A DNA stretch of 13,100 nucleotides, from positions 1 through 13,100 of the forward strand of contig CALHVH010000066.1 in the NCBI GenBank assembly GCA_938039225.1. The letters are read 5' to 3'. The notes below the pieces were generated by a model. It did no database searches. It was not told the origin of the DNA and saw only the letters and a program-made list of their open reading frames with translations. Position numbers and translations under genes: made by a program. Below, piece by piece: positions 1 through 7,637 of the stretch (the stretch's first letter is position 1; every line of letters starts with the position of its first letter). This stretch comes from an uncultured Gammaproteobacteria bacterium. Its GTDB lineage: Bacteria > Pseudomonadota > Gammaproteobacteria > Steroidobacterales > JABDMI01.

Positions 1-27
1 ATGAAATACATGATGGGGGTGTCATGA
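1..27 (+). CDS. Possible 3' end of an upstream gene (partial)
   Basis: The first reading frame is open from the window edge and ends in TGA at 25-27. This stop overlaps the ATG of the following metallopeptidase gene in an ATGA arrangement (24-27), which is typical of translationally coupled genes. Only eight codons are visible (reading MKYMMGVS), so no product can be named. LemA-family genes often precede M48 peptidases, but nothing visible here shows that this is one. The alternative is that these bases are simply leader sequence. Confidence 0.25.
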   Translation: MKYMMGVS

Positions 28-2348
28 GTCAGTCACATTTATATCCTGAAAGTCCACGCGATGTACCAAGTAATTTAACCGAAGCTAAATCCACCTATAA
101 ACGACAGGCTTGGTTAGCCATGATGGGCTTAAGCCTGTTTAGGTTCATCTATATTGCTCTGATGTGTTGTTTCGCCTATATCACCTATCGTGGCTTTACC
201 GGGTTTGCAAATAATAATCTAGGACTTTTTGGTTTAATACTTCCGTTTTGTGCATTTATGCTTACTTTGTTCATGGCGAAATCCATGTTCGCCGTGCGTA
301 AATCGGGTGAGACTCCGGGTATAGAAGTGTTCCCAGAACAAGAACCTGAAATGTTTGCTTTTTTGCATGAGTTAGCTGATGAAGTCGGAGCACCACGTCC
401 ACACCGCGTTTTTGTAACCCCTGAAGTTAACGCTGCCGTTTTTTACGATTTATCACTTATAAATTTATTGTTTCCCTCAAAGAAAAATTTAATTGTTGGC
501 TTAGGTTTGGTTAATGTTTTAAACCTTGGTGAACTAAAAGCGGTTTTGGCTCATGAATTTGGTCACTTTGCTCAAGGTTCTATGGTTGTAGGTCGTTGGG
601 TTTACACCGCTCAGCAAATAATTGGGCATATGGTATCGGTCAGAGACTGGTTAGACAAAGTGGTCAAAGGGATATCACGAATCGATTTACGTATTGCTTG
701 GATAGGCTGGATTCTTTCTCTTATTATCTGGTCGCTACGTTCAATCATGGATACCTTATTCAATGTAGTCATAATTGCTGAAAGAGCTTTAAGTCGTGAG
801 ATGGAGTTTAATGCGGACTTAGTTGCCGTATCAGTTACTGGTAGTGACGCTTTAGTGAATGCTTTATATAAGCTACAAGCAGCTGATCATGCTTATCGAA
901 CAGCTATGGACGTTGTACAAAGTGAAGCCAATAACGGCAAGAAAATTGAAGATATTTTTCAAGCCCAAACCGCAACTATCGATGAAATGCGTAGAGTCTT
1001 AGCTGACGCTGAATACGGTACACCCCCAAGCAGACCTGGTGATTCAGAGGATGCAGCACATCGAATATTTAAAGATGAATCAGCTCGTCCTCCACAAATG
1101 TGGTCAACACATCCACCAAATAGTGATAGAGAAAATAACGCAAAAGCCCTTTATGTACCTGCAGACATAGATTCACGATCGGCTTGGGAATTATTCTCCA
1201 ATCCACAAGATATTAAAAAGCAAATTAGCTTACGAATCTATAACCCTGAAAAACTGAATGAATTAGAAACTTCTATTCCGGTAGAAGCGGTGAGTAAACA
1301 GTTTAGTAATCTTGCTTATTCTCCAGAATATAGGGGTGCCTACCTTAAACGCAGTCCTGTACGAAGTTTTGCAAGTGTTGAGCAGATGTATTCAATGGCA
1401 ACGGTTAATGGTCCTGCTTCTGATGCCTTATCAAAAATTTATCCTGAGTCCATTGGTGACGAATTAGAAGCCTTACGTAATTTACAAATTGAGCGCCATA
1501 CGCTTGAAGCCTTAATGAGTGGTGAACTTAAACCATCGGGAGGAGTAATTCGTCATCGTGGCGAAGATTTAGATAAAGCAGATATTCCTGAAGCTATTGA
1601 AGAGCTGGGTGAAGAAATACAAGACGCCGCTGAAAAGTTGATGGCGCATGATGCCAATTGTCGTAAGGCTCATTTGATTGCAGCAGAGCAATTCAGTCCT
1701 GAATGGAAACAATATTTGCAAAGCCTAGTGTCTAAACTACATTTCACAGAACATCTGGCTGCTGTTGTAGATAATGAACATGCACTGTTAATCAATACCT
1801 GGAATGTCATAACGGCTGATGGTCAAATAGGTCATTTTGAGAAAAAACGCATGTTAAAAGTATGTGCGCAAACCCAGGAGACAATGACGGTAGTTTCGCA
1901 AAAACTTTTAGAGCTTCATCTACCAGAATCAATAAGAAAAGACTTAGGTATTGAAAACTGGAAGGAACAATGTCCACAGTTTGATTTAGTACCAGCTGAT
2001 AAAAAGAACTGGCCAGATTGGGTTAGAGCGGCCTCAGAATCAAAAGCTCATATCAGTCATGTGCTCAATATTTTAAAAACTTCAACCTTAGAAGAGTTAA
2101 TTAAGGTTGAGGCTGAACTCAAGGGCCATATCATAAATAATACTCAGCCTAATGCCGCTCCAGAATCAGGGCATTGCCCAAAAGAGTATCCTGTTCTTTT
2201 ACCTGGAGATGAACACGTTTTACAAAAGAAATTAGATTTATGGAATAGATTTCAACTGGCACATGGCTTAGTTCCTACCATGGCACGTTTAGCCGTGTCT
2301 TTAACAATAGTCGGTGGAACCATTTATGGTGGTCTGTTTGGACTTTGA
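24..2348 (+). CDS. Membrane-anchored M48-family zinc metallopeptidase
   Basis: This 774-residue protein is predicted to be an integral membrane zinc peptidase related to HtpX/Ste24. Two N-terminal membrane segments (about residues 30-54 and 66-89) precede the catalytic domain. The zinc motif HEFGH is at residues 177-181, and the third ligand is probably E261 in EFNAD (261-265). A further hydrophobic stretch lies at about 222-252 and a last one at the C-terminus (about 748-772). The protein is much longer than HtpX (about 290 residues). The extra region (about 300-745) is soluble and includes a stretch near 585-660 with ITADGQIGHFEKK, which resembles TerB-like modules (inference). The start at 24 follows a G-rich site (15-19). 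The frame is also open upstream to the window edge, so a longer start is not excluded. Only 42 bases separate it from the channel gene, suggesting co-transcription. M48 enzymes commonly act in membrane protein quality control; the substrate here is unknown. Confidence 0.85.
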   Translation: MSQSHLYPESPRDVPSNLTEAKSTYKRQAWLAMMGLSLFRFIYIALMCCFAYITYRGFTGFANNNLGLFGLILPFCAFMLTLFMAKSMFAVRKSGETPGIEVFPEQEPEMFAFLHELADEVGAPRPHRVFVTPEVNAAVFYDLSLINLLFPSKKNLIVGLGLVNVLNLGELKAVLAHEFGHFAQGSMVVGRWVYTAQQIIGHMVSVRDWLDKVVKGISRIDLRIAWIGWILSLIIWSLRSIMDTLFNVVIIAERALSREMEFNADLVAVSVTGSDALVNALYKLQAADHAYRTAMDVVQSEANNGKKIEDIFQAQTATIDEMRRVLADAEYGTPPSRPGDSEDAAHRIFKDESARPPQMWSTHPPNSDRENNAKALYVPADIDSRSAWELFSNPQDIKKQISLRIYNPEKLNELETSIPVEAVSKQFSNLAYSPEYRGAYLKRSPVRSFASVEQMYSMATVNGPASDALSKIYPESIGDELEALRNLQIERHTLEALMSGELKPSGGVIRHRGEDLDKADIPEAIEELGEEIQDAAEKLMAHDANCRKAHLIAAEQFSPEWKQYLQSLVSKLHFTEHLAAVVDNEHALLINTWNVITADGQIGHFEKKRMLKVCAQTQETMTVVSQKLLELHLPESIRKDLGIENWKEQCPQFDLVPADKKNWPDWVRAASESKAHISHVLNILKTSTLEELIKVEAELKGHIINNTQPNAAPESGHCPKEYPVLLPGDEHVLQKKLDLWNRFQLAHGLVPTMARLAVSLTIVGGTIYGGLFGL

Positions 2349-2390
2349 TAAAAGTTCGATTCCTGAAAAAAATATTTACAAGGAACATTT

Positions 2391-4718
2391 ATGAGTGAAA
2401 GACAGTTTCAAATTATTTTTAAAGGAATATTAGAGGAGGGGTTTGAGCTCAATACGGTAAAAACCAATTTAGCCACAAAATTCAAAAAACAAGCTAAAGA
2501 TCTTGATGTGATATTTTCTGGTAAAGCGGTGGTTTTATCGAAAAATATAGACTTAGACAAAGCTCGTAAACTTGCAGCGGCGTTGTCGCAATTAGGAGCT
2601 GTTGTTGAAATTGCTCCAATGCCACCTATTGTAATTGAAAAAGAAGAAGATCCTCTTAAAGTTCTGGCAGCAATGCGTGAGCATGAAAGATCTAAAGTAA
2701 AGAATAATCCTGTACTGTCGTTCACTCAAGCTGATGTCAAAGAAGTGGATAAAAAAAGTTGGTTGCGATATCGCTTTGATACTTTTATGGCCAAAGGTGG
2801 CGCTTCAATTTTTAAAGCCTTGACCGCTACGTTTTTAATTACCTTTGTTGTTCTCGCTTTATTGCGTGGCTTATTTTTATATATTTTTCCTGATGCTGCA
2901 CTACAGTATCAAAACCTCGGTTTTTTAGGCAATGTATACATAACCTTTTTACAGTTAACTGACCCTGGAAATATGGCTCAAGATATTCTTTCTTCGCCAG
3001 GGTATAAAATATTTTCTGTATTGGCTGGAATCGCAGGCATCATCATGTTGTCGGCTTTGATTGCGTTTATCACCACGAGTCTAGATCAAAAGATTAGCGA
3101 TTTGAAACGTGGTCGTTCAAAAGTAATTGAACAGGGTCATACTCTGATTTTAGGTTGGAATGAACAACGTATTCTAGAAATAATTAGAGAGCTGATACTG
3201 GCCAATGAGAGTGAAGATGATGGTTGTGTGGTCATTCTGGCGGATAAAGACAAGGAGGAAATGGACGATGCATTGCGTTTAAATATTCCTGACACCATGA
3301 CCACGAGATTGGTTACAAGAAATGGTAATGTATCAACATTTGCCAATTTAGATATGGTTTCTATCGAACGTGCAAAGTCGGTCATTATTTTGGCAAGCTG
3401 TAATGATACTGATAGCATTGAGAAAAAAGCGACTAGTGATGCAAAGGCTATTCAAACCGTACTTGCAACCACTGGTATCGGTACGGAAGATGATGAAGAG
3501 TTTTCTATAATTGTAGAAATTTTCAATCCTACGCATAGAGAAATTATCGCTTCTTCGTTTCCAGATAATGTGATTACTGTAAATACCAGTGATATTTTGG
3601 CAAAACTCTTAGTACAAACTTCACGCTCAGTAGGTTTGTCGGTTGTATATAACGAAATGCTGTCTTTTGATGGTTGTGAGTTATATTTTTACGATGAAGA
3701 TTCTGATGAGTGGGCCGGTGAACGCTTTGGTGATATCGCATTTCATTTCCCGGATGGTGTGCCATTGGGTGTGCGTAATGCAGCGGGTAAAATTTTAATG
3801 AACCCAAGTGTGGATTACGTAATGCAGTCCGATGATGATGTGTTAATTGTCGCTGATGATGATTCAACAATTGAATATCACAAAAATCCTGTTGCGGTTC
3901 CTTCTGAACATAAACTGGTTGGTGGCCGTTTGCCACAAATGTTAGAAAAAGAGTTAATTCTTGGATGGAATCACAAGTCGGCAATTATCTTACGTGAATT
4001 TGCAGATTACGTTAAAGATGGAAGTTTAGTACATGTACTTCTTAAGAACCCAACACCATCTCAAAGAGCAGAGATAGAAGCCCTAGATGCAGAATTAGAT
4101 GGCTTGGATATTAAGCTCATTGAAAGGGATCGCTTAAATCGAAATCACTTATTAGAGCTAAGACCTTTTGAATACGATAATATTATTATCTTAGCCAGTA
4201 ATGATGGTGAAAGCGATGATATTGATATTCAACAAGTTGATTCTGAGAATATTGTTGCTTTATTGTTATTGCGAAGTCTATTTGACGCTAATGCAAAAGA
4301 TAATAAGAACACAAAATTAATCACTGAAATTCTCGATTCGCAAAACTACCCACTAGTTGCTAGAGCGGGTGTGAAAGATGTAATTATTTCTAATCGCTTA
4401 GTAAGTATGATTATGGCTCAAATTTCAGAGAGTCGTGATATCCAAAAAGTTTATGACGATATTTTTCAAGAAGACGGTTCTGAAATTTACTTAAAACCTG
4501 CTAATTTGTATTTTAACGCTTTCCCGGTCAAGGTTTCTTTTGCGGATATGATGGCCATCGCTCAACTGCGTGAAGAAGTCTGTATTGGTGTGAAAATTAA
4601 AGCTTTAGAAGACGACGAAGAACAAAATAGTGGCGTTAAATTAATCCCTCTTAAAAATGAAATGTTTACACTAAGTGCAAATGACAGTTTTGTAGTGGTT
4701 GCTGAAGATGAGCTATAA
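2391..4718 (+). CDS. CASTOR/POLLUX-type ion channel with two RCK-like regions and an N-terminal extra domain
   Basis: This 775-residue protein is probably a cation channel of the CASTOR/POLLUX type. The core begins near residue 123 with the family-like string WLRYRFDTFMAKGG. A membrane segment (about 142-166) follows, then a pore loop with TDPGNMA (190-196), comparable to the ADAGN filter of plant CASTOR, and a second membrane segment (about 205-229). Two cytoplasmic nucleotide-binding-fold regions follow, one starting at TLILGWNEQR (251-260) and one at LILGWNHKS (about 522-530), as expected for tandem RCK-like domains. Residues 1-76 form an extra small alpha/beta-looking domain not expected in the core family, joined by an acidic and charged linker. 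AGGAA at 2381-2385 supports the start, so the fusion is translated as one chain. Several acidic clusters (for example 617-621 and near the C-terminus) could bind divalent cations, which is speculative. Ion selectivity cannot be read from the sequence. Confidence 0.78.
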   Translation: MSERQFQIIFKGILEEGFELNTVKTNLATKFKKQAKDLDVIFSGKAVVLSKNIDLDKARKLAAALSQLGAVVEIAPMPPIVIEKEEDPLKVLAAMREHERSKVKNNPVLSFTQADVKEVDKKSWLRYRFDTFMAKGGASIFKALTATFLITFVVLALLRGLFLYIFPDAALQYQNLGFLGNVYITFLQLTDPGNMAQDILSSPGYKIFSVLAGIAGIIMLSALIAFITTSLDQKISDLKRGRSKVIEQGHTLILGWNEQRILEIIRELILANESEDDGCVVILADKDKEEMDDALRLNIPDTMTTRLVTRNGNVSTFANLDMVSIERAKSVIILASCNDTDSIEKKATSDAKAIQTVLATTGIGTEDDEEFSIIVEIFNPTHREIIASSFPDNVITVNTSDILAKLLVQTSRSVGLSVVYNEMLSFDGCELYFYDEDSDEWAGERFGDIAFHFPDGVPLGVRNAAGKILMNPSVDYVMQSDDDVLIVADDDSTIEYHKNPVAVPSEHKLVGGRLPQMLEKELILGWNHKSAIILREFADYVKDGSLVHVLLKNPTPSQRAEIEALDAELDGLDIKLIERDRLNRNHLLELRPFEYDNIIILASNDGESDDIDIQQVDSENIVALLLLRSLFDANAKDNKNTKLITEILDSQNYPLVARAGVKDVIISNRLVSMIMAQISESRDIQKVYDDIFQEDGSEIYLKPANLYFNAFPVKVSFADMMAIAQLREEVCIGVKIKALEDDEEQNSGVKLIPLKNEMFTLSANDSFVVVAEDEL

Positions 4719-4753
4719 AAAGTTAAGCTTTTAATATTTATAGAGTTTTCTTT

Positions 4754-4784
4754 AATTCACAATGATTAATTCCATTAGTGAATT
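4754..4784. repeat. Inverted repeat (hairpin) in the gap before the small hypothetical gene
   Basis: AATTCAC (4754-4760) pairs with GTGAATT (4778-4784), and pairing extends inward through AATG/CATT with one bulged base, giving about eleven pairs. No T-tract follows on the + strand, so it is not a standard terminator. It lies in the 122-base gap between the channel gene and the next start, so it could be an operator, an mRNA-stabilising 3' hairpin or chance in AT-rich DNA. Nothing else identifiable is present in this gap. Confidence 0.35.
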
Positions 4785-4830
4785 GAATTCGTTAGAATGG
4801 ATTAGTAAGAATTTATATGCTGCAGTGTGA

Positions 4831-4836
4831 AGGAAG
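4831..4836 (+). promoter_or_regulatory. Ribosome binding site that decides the start at 4841
   Basis: AGGAAG lies four bases before the ATG at 4841. The alternative in-frame ATG at 4817 has only a weak AAGAA ahead of it. The eight residues the longer start would add (MLQCEGRI) look like translated leader, so the ATG at 4841 is preferred. Confidence 0.55.
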
Positions 4837-4840
4837 AATT

Positions 4841-5080
4841 ATGGAAATTGATAAGCGCAAAGGCTTGGTGCCAATACCAAAGAGTCTAGAAGAGTGGCTC
4901 AACTTTGATCAGAAAGCCATGCTTTCTACAATCGAGAACTACGGGTGGGAATTAAAATTTATTCGTAGAACGGGTTTAGAGGAATCCACTGTTATCGTTG
5001 TTAATCCTCAAGGTGACCAGGTAGGTGTTTTAGAACGCGATGGTCAATTGAACTTAGAATCGGGTGTGAAATTACGTTAA
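4841..5080 (+). CDS. Conserved hypothetical protein, 79 residues
   Basis: This is a small soluble acidic/basic protein with no signal peptide or membrane segment. It reads like a compact single domain: a SLEEWL helix (about 18-23), FDQKAML, then YGWELKFIRR (about 34-43), a strand with STVIVVN, and a C-terminal GVLERDGQLN turn. I recall short gammaproteobacterial hypothetical proteins with the same order (EEWL, GW.L.F.RR, DG near the end), but I know no function for them. The ATG at 4841 is chosen because of the AGGAAG at 4831-4836; the longer form would start at 4817. It lies on the same strand as the channel gene but 122 bases away, so it probably has its own transcription. It converges on the DUF1801 gene with one base between the two stop codons, and no room for a dedicated terminator. 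Confidence 0.65.
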   Translation: MEIDKRKGLVPIPKSLEEWLNFDQKAMLSTIENYGWELKFIRRTGLEESTVIVVNPQGDQVGVLERDGQLNLESGVKLR

Positions 5081-5081
5081 G

Positions 5082-5501
5082 TTACTGGTACTTCTTTTTT
5101 ATAAACTTAACGGACTCACGAATCAATTTTTTTAAAACCTTTTTATCAATATCTTCCAAGTTTTTGATATACAAACATGATTTTCCGGTTTTATATTTTC
5201 CTAGACTTTGCATCAAATCTTCATACGCAGAAAACCCCGGCATAATATATAAGGTCAGAGCATTTTTTCTGGGTGAAAAACCGACTTGTGGTGCATCACC
5301 CTCGTGACCGGATTCATATATGTAGTGATAGCTTCCAAAGCCTACAATTGAGGTCCCCCACATTTTCGGTGCTTCTTTGGTAACTGACATCATAATGTCG
5401 CAAATTTCAAAGGCATCATTTCTGCGTTGATCATTCTCCACACTGTTTAAGAATTTTTTTACACTGGCACTATTCAGTTTTGTTTTTGCTTGATAAGCCA
5501 C
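5082..5501 (-). CDS. DUF1801 domain protein (YdhG-like)
   Basis: This 139-residue soluble protein belongs by sequence feel to the DUF1801 family of small single-domain proteins of unknown biochemical role. Supporting strings are the central MWGTSIVGFGSYHY (about 47-60), the FSPRKNALTLYIMPGF segment (about 75-90) and the basic C-terminal helices ending KFIKKKYQ. These match the family's usual order and size of about 120-145 residues. The start codon is GTG (5501-5499), not ATG. It shares its first G with the TAG stop of the upstream lipoprotein gene (TAGTG), so translation is probably coupled, and there is no strong Shine-Dalgarno sequence of its own. The two genes thus form a minus-strand operon. 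The family link is fairly secure; the function is not known. Confidence 0.72.
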   Translation of the reverse strand: MAYQAKTKLNSASVKKFLNSVENDQRRNDAFEICDIMMSVTKEAPKMWGTSIVGFGSYHYIYESGHEGDAPQVGFSPRKNALTLYIMPGFSAYEDLMQSLGKYKTGKSCLYIKNLEDIDKKVLKKLIRESVKFIKKKYQ

Positions 5502-6139
5502 TATTCAATCTCTGGTGTTTTGCTAAGTGATGCAATAAATCGTTTTTTGCTATGACGGTACAAATTGTATGTCATAACATCTTGTGCCGTATTCTTATCG
5601 CTAATTAATTCGATTGTCCAAACATTAGTGCTGGCTTCTGGTAGTAATTGCTTTGTAAAATCATCTGCCGGAAAATGTACGTGTATATTTGTGATCCCTT
5701 GCTTGGTAATTACTTCACCGCCATCAGAAGTACCGCCGTAATTGCTCACTTCATCCACGCTGCCATCATCATGCAGATGTTGGTGCTTGAGCTGGATTTT
5801 ACCATTCTCTAATCTTGAAAAAATCCATGTACGTGAAGTATTATCTCCTACATGAAATGGTATTTGAATTTGAGTGTCAGTACAGTTATTGAAATTCGCC
5901 ACTAACTCTTTCCCAAAAAAACTGTCTTCTGCATCACTTGGGTATGAGGATAGCCCTTTGAATATGCTATCGCACTGCATTGCTAAGGAATTCCAAAAAG
6001 AATCTTCGAGACTGATTTCTTTTACTAGCTTTACATCGCTACTGTCTGTAGATGCGGTTTGTTCCTGGCTAGGGCTTGTGGATTTCTGACAAGCAGTAAT
6101 AAGTAATGTGATTGTTAGTAATGCTGTCAGTTTGTTCAT
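5501..6139 (-). CDS. Predicted outer-membrane lipoprotein of unknown function
   Basis: The 212-residue product starts with a type II signal peptide: MNK, a hydrophobic core and the lipobox ITAC with the acylated cysteine at C17. The next residue is Gln, not Asp, so Lol sorting to the outer membrane is expected (established rule for enterobacteria; inference here). A serine/threonine-rich linker (about 19-34) precedes the folded part. C56 and C86 could form a disulfide in the periplasm. Distinct strings are RTWIF (103-107), LKHQHLHDDGS (117-127), a YGG turn (134-136) and HVHFPADDF (153-161). I recall these from other uncharacterised secreted bacterial proteins, without a known activity; the clustered histidines could be a metal site (speculative). 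GGAG (plus-strand 5145+1000, i.e. 6145-6148) lies six bases before the ATG. It is the first gene of a two-gene operon with the DUF1801 gene, divergent from icd. Confidence 0.7.
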   Translation of the reverse strand: MNKLTALLTITLLITACQKSTSPSQEQTASTDSSDVKLVKEISLEDSFWNSLAMQCDSIFKGLSSYPSDAEDSFFGKELVANFNNCTDTQIQIPFHVGDNTSRTWIFSRLENGKIQLKHQHLHDDGSVDEVSNYGGTSDGGEVITKQGITNIHVHFPADDFTKQLLPEASTNVWTIELISDKNTAQDVMTYNLYRHSKKRFIASLSKTPEIE

Positions 6140-6177
6140 TTTAGCTCCGAAATAAGTGCTTTTGTTGTTAGTTGATG

Positions 6178-6191
6178 GTCATCATGATGAC
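6178..6191. promoter_or_regulatory. Perfect 14-bp palindrome, candidate operator between the lipoprotein gene and icd
   Basis: GTCATCATGATGAC is a perfect palindrome centred 84 bases before the icd ATG and about 45 bases before the divergent lipoprotein ATG. It sits between a weak -35-like TTGATG (6172-6177) and a TATTTT (6194-6199), and just upstream of a TATAAC (6207-6212), so a bound dimer could block either icd or lipoprotein transcription. The palindrome is directly visible; the operator role is inferred, and I do not recognise the cognate regulator. Confidence 0.4.
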
Positions 6192-6206
6192 ACTATTTTG
6201 TTACAA

Positions 6207-6212
6207 TATAAC
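6207..6212 (+). promoter_or_regulatory. Possible -10 box of the icd promoter
   Basis: TATAAC matches five of six bases of the sigma-70 -10 consensus and lies 57 bases before the icd ATG. No good -35 box stands at the usual distance; the region there is part of the 14-bp palindrome, so an activator-dependent promoter is possible. An alternative pair is TTGATG (6172-6177) with TATTTT (6194-6199), 16 bases apart. Confidence 0.3.
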
Positions 6213-6268
6213 TCTAATTGCTTAAACGCAGTACATAGAATAACAAATATTTAGTCTTTTAAGGAGAC

Positions 6269-7594
6269 ATGATGTCAAAACACATCCAAATTCCAGCCCA
6301 TGGCCAAAAAATCACTCTTAATGCCGATTCAAGTTTAAATGTACCAAATAATCCTATCATTCCATTTATTGAGGGTGACGGTATAGGTATTGATGTAACA
6401 CCAGCTATGCAAAAAGTGGTTGATGCGGCAGTACAACAAGCCTATGGTGGGAAACGTAAGATTGAATGGATGCAAGTTTATGCAGGCTCAGCAGCGGTTG
6501 AAACTTATGGAGCTGGTACTTGGTTACCACAAGAGACATTAGATGCTTTGAAAGAATACGTAGTATCGATTAAAGGACCACTGGCTACGCCTATAGGTGG
6601 GGGCATGCGTTCGCTAAATGTTGCGATTCGTCAAAATTTAGATTTATATTCTTGTGTTCGTCCTGTACGTTTCTTTGACGGTATTTCTAGCCCGATGAAA
6701 GATTGCTCTCAAGTAGATATGGTCATATTTCGTGAAAATACTGAAGACATATACGCTGGTATCGAATGGGCAGCTGGTTCAGAGGATGTTAAAAAAGTCA
6801 TTAAATTTTTACAAGAAGAAATGGGAGTTAACAGAATACGCTTCCCAGACTCTTCCGGTATTGGTGTAAAACCTGTATCGCAAGAAGGTACGGCTCGTCT
6901 AGTAAAAATGGCCATTCAATACGCGATAGAAAACGACAGAACATCAGTAACTTTAGTTCATAAGGGCAATATTATGAAATTTACTGAAGGCGGTTTTCGT
7001 AATTGGGGGTATGAGGTTGCTGTTAAAGATTTTGGAGCTGAAGAGATTGATGGTGGCCCATGGTGTGCTTTAATTAATCCAAAAACTGGTAATGAAATAG
7101 TAATAAAAGATTTGATAGCTGATAACTTTTTACAACAAATTTTATTGCGTCCTGAAGAATATGATGTGATAGCAACACTTAACTTAAACGGTGATTACAT
7201 TTCTGATGCACTTGCTGCACAAGTTGGCGGTATCGGAATATCTCCAGGCGGCAATATCGGTGAAGGCGTAGCTGTATTTGAAGCCACGCATGGTACGGCG
7301 CCAGGGTTTGCGGGTCAGGATAAAGTTAATCCCGGTTCATTAATTCTATCAGCGGATATGATGCTAAGACATTTAGGTTGGATTGAAGCAGCTGATCTTG
7401 TTTTGGCCGGTGTAGCTGGCGCAATTAGTAATCTTGAGGTAACATTTGATTTAGCAAGAGAGCCAGCGTCTAAGCGTACTAAGCGTGAAGCGGCTGATCG
7501 CAAAGCGGGCGCACCAGAAACGGTTATACGTGAAGGGGTTACATTGGTAGGAACGGATGGGTTTGCAAACGCAGTAATTGCTAAAATGAGCTAG
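6269..7594 (+). CDS. icd: Isocitrate dehydrogenase (NADP-type family), Krebs cycle
   Basis: The 441-residue enzyme oxidatively decarboxylates isocitrate to 2-oxoglutarate in the cytoplasm, as a homodimer in this family. The substrate-binding block GGGMRSLNVAIRQ contains S115, the equivalent of E. coli S113, which AceK phosphorylates in that species. YxCxRPVR, the FRENTEDIYAGIEW segment and the metal-binding DGDYISDALAAQ-like region (N308-A317) are intact. Two things are odd. The E. coli NADP-specificity residues K344, Y345, V351, Y391 and R395 correspond here to G346, F347, V353, F393 and R397. About 22 extra residues, rich in Lys, Arg and Ala (about 398-420), are inserted before the normal C-terminal block, making the protein longer than E. 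coli Icd (416 residues). AAGGAG at 6261-6266 serves two adjacent ATGs (6269 and 6272). No clear terminator separates it from the regulator gene 43 bases downstream. Confidence 0.93.
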   Translation: MMSKHIQIPAHGQKITLNADSSLNVPNNPIIPFIEGDGIGIDVTPAMQKVVDAAVQQAYGGKRKIEWMQVYAGSAAVETYGAGTWLPQETLDALKEYVVSIKGPLATPIGGGMRSLNVAIRQNLDLYSCVRPVRFFDGISSPMKDCSQVDMVIFRENTEDIYAGIEWAAGSEDVKKVIKFLQEEMGVNRIRFPDSSGIGVKPVSQEGTARLVKMAIQYAIENDRTSVTLVHKGNIMKFTEGGFRNWGYEVAVKDFGAEEIDGGPWCALINPKTGNEIVIKDLIADNFLQQILLRPEEYDVIATLNLNGDYISDALAAQVGGIGISPGGNIGEGVAVFEATHGTAPGFAGQDKVNPGSLILSADMMLRHLGWIEAADLVLAGVAGAISNLEVTFDLAREPASKRTKREAADRKAGAPETVIREGVTLVGTDGFANAVIAKMS

Positions 7595-7637
7595 TTCAAG
7601 GCATAACAATTAACAAAAAATAGAACAGGGTGGGTCT

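Noticed and set aside
3574..3984. Minus-strand 136-codon open frame inside the channel gene
   Set aside because: It lies wholly opposite the RCK-coding region, has a composition skewed to His, Gln and Pro typical of an antisense frame, and shows no domain or start signal.
4718..4732. AAAAG/CTTTT mini-hairpin right after the channel stop codon
   Set aside because: A five-pair stem with a single G-C pair is too weak for an intrinsic terminator.
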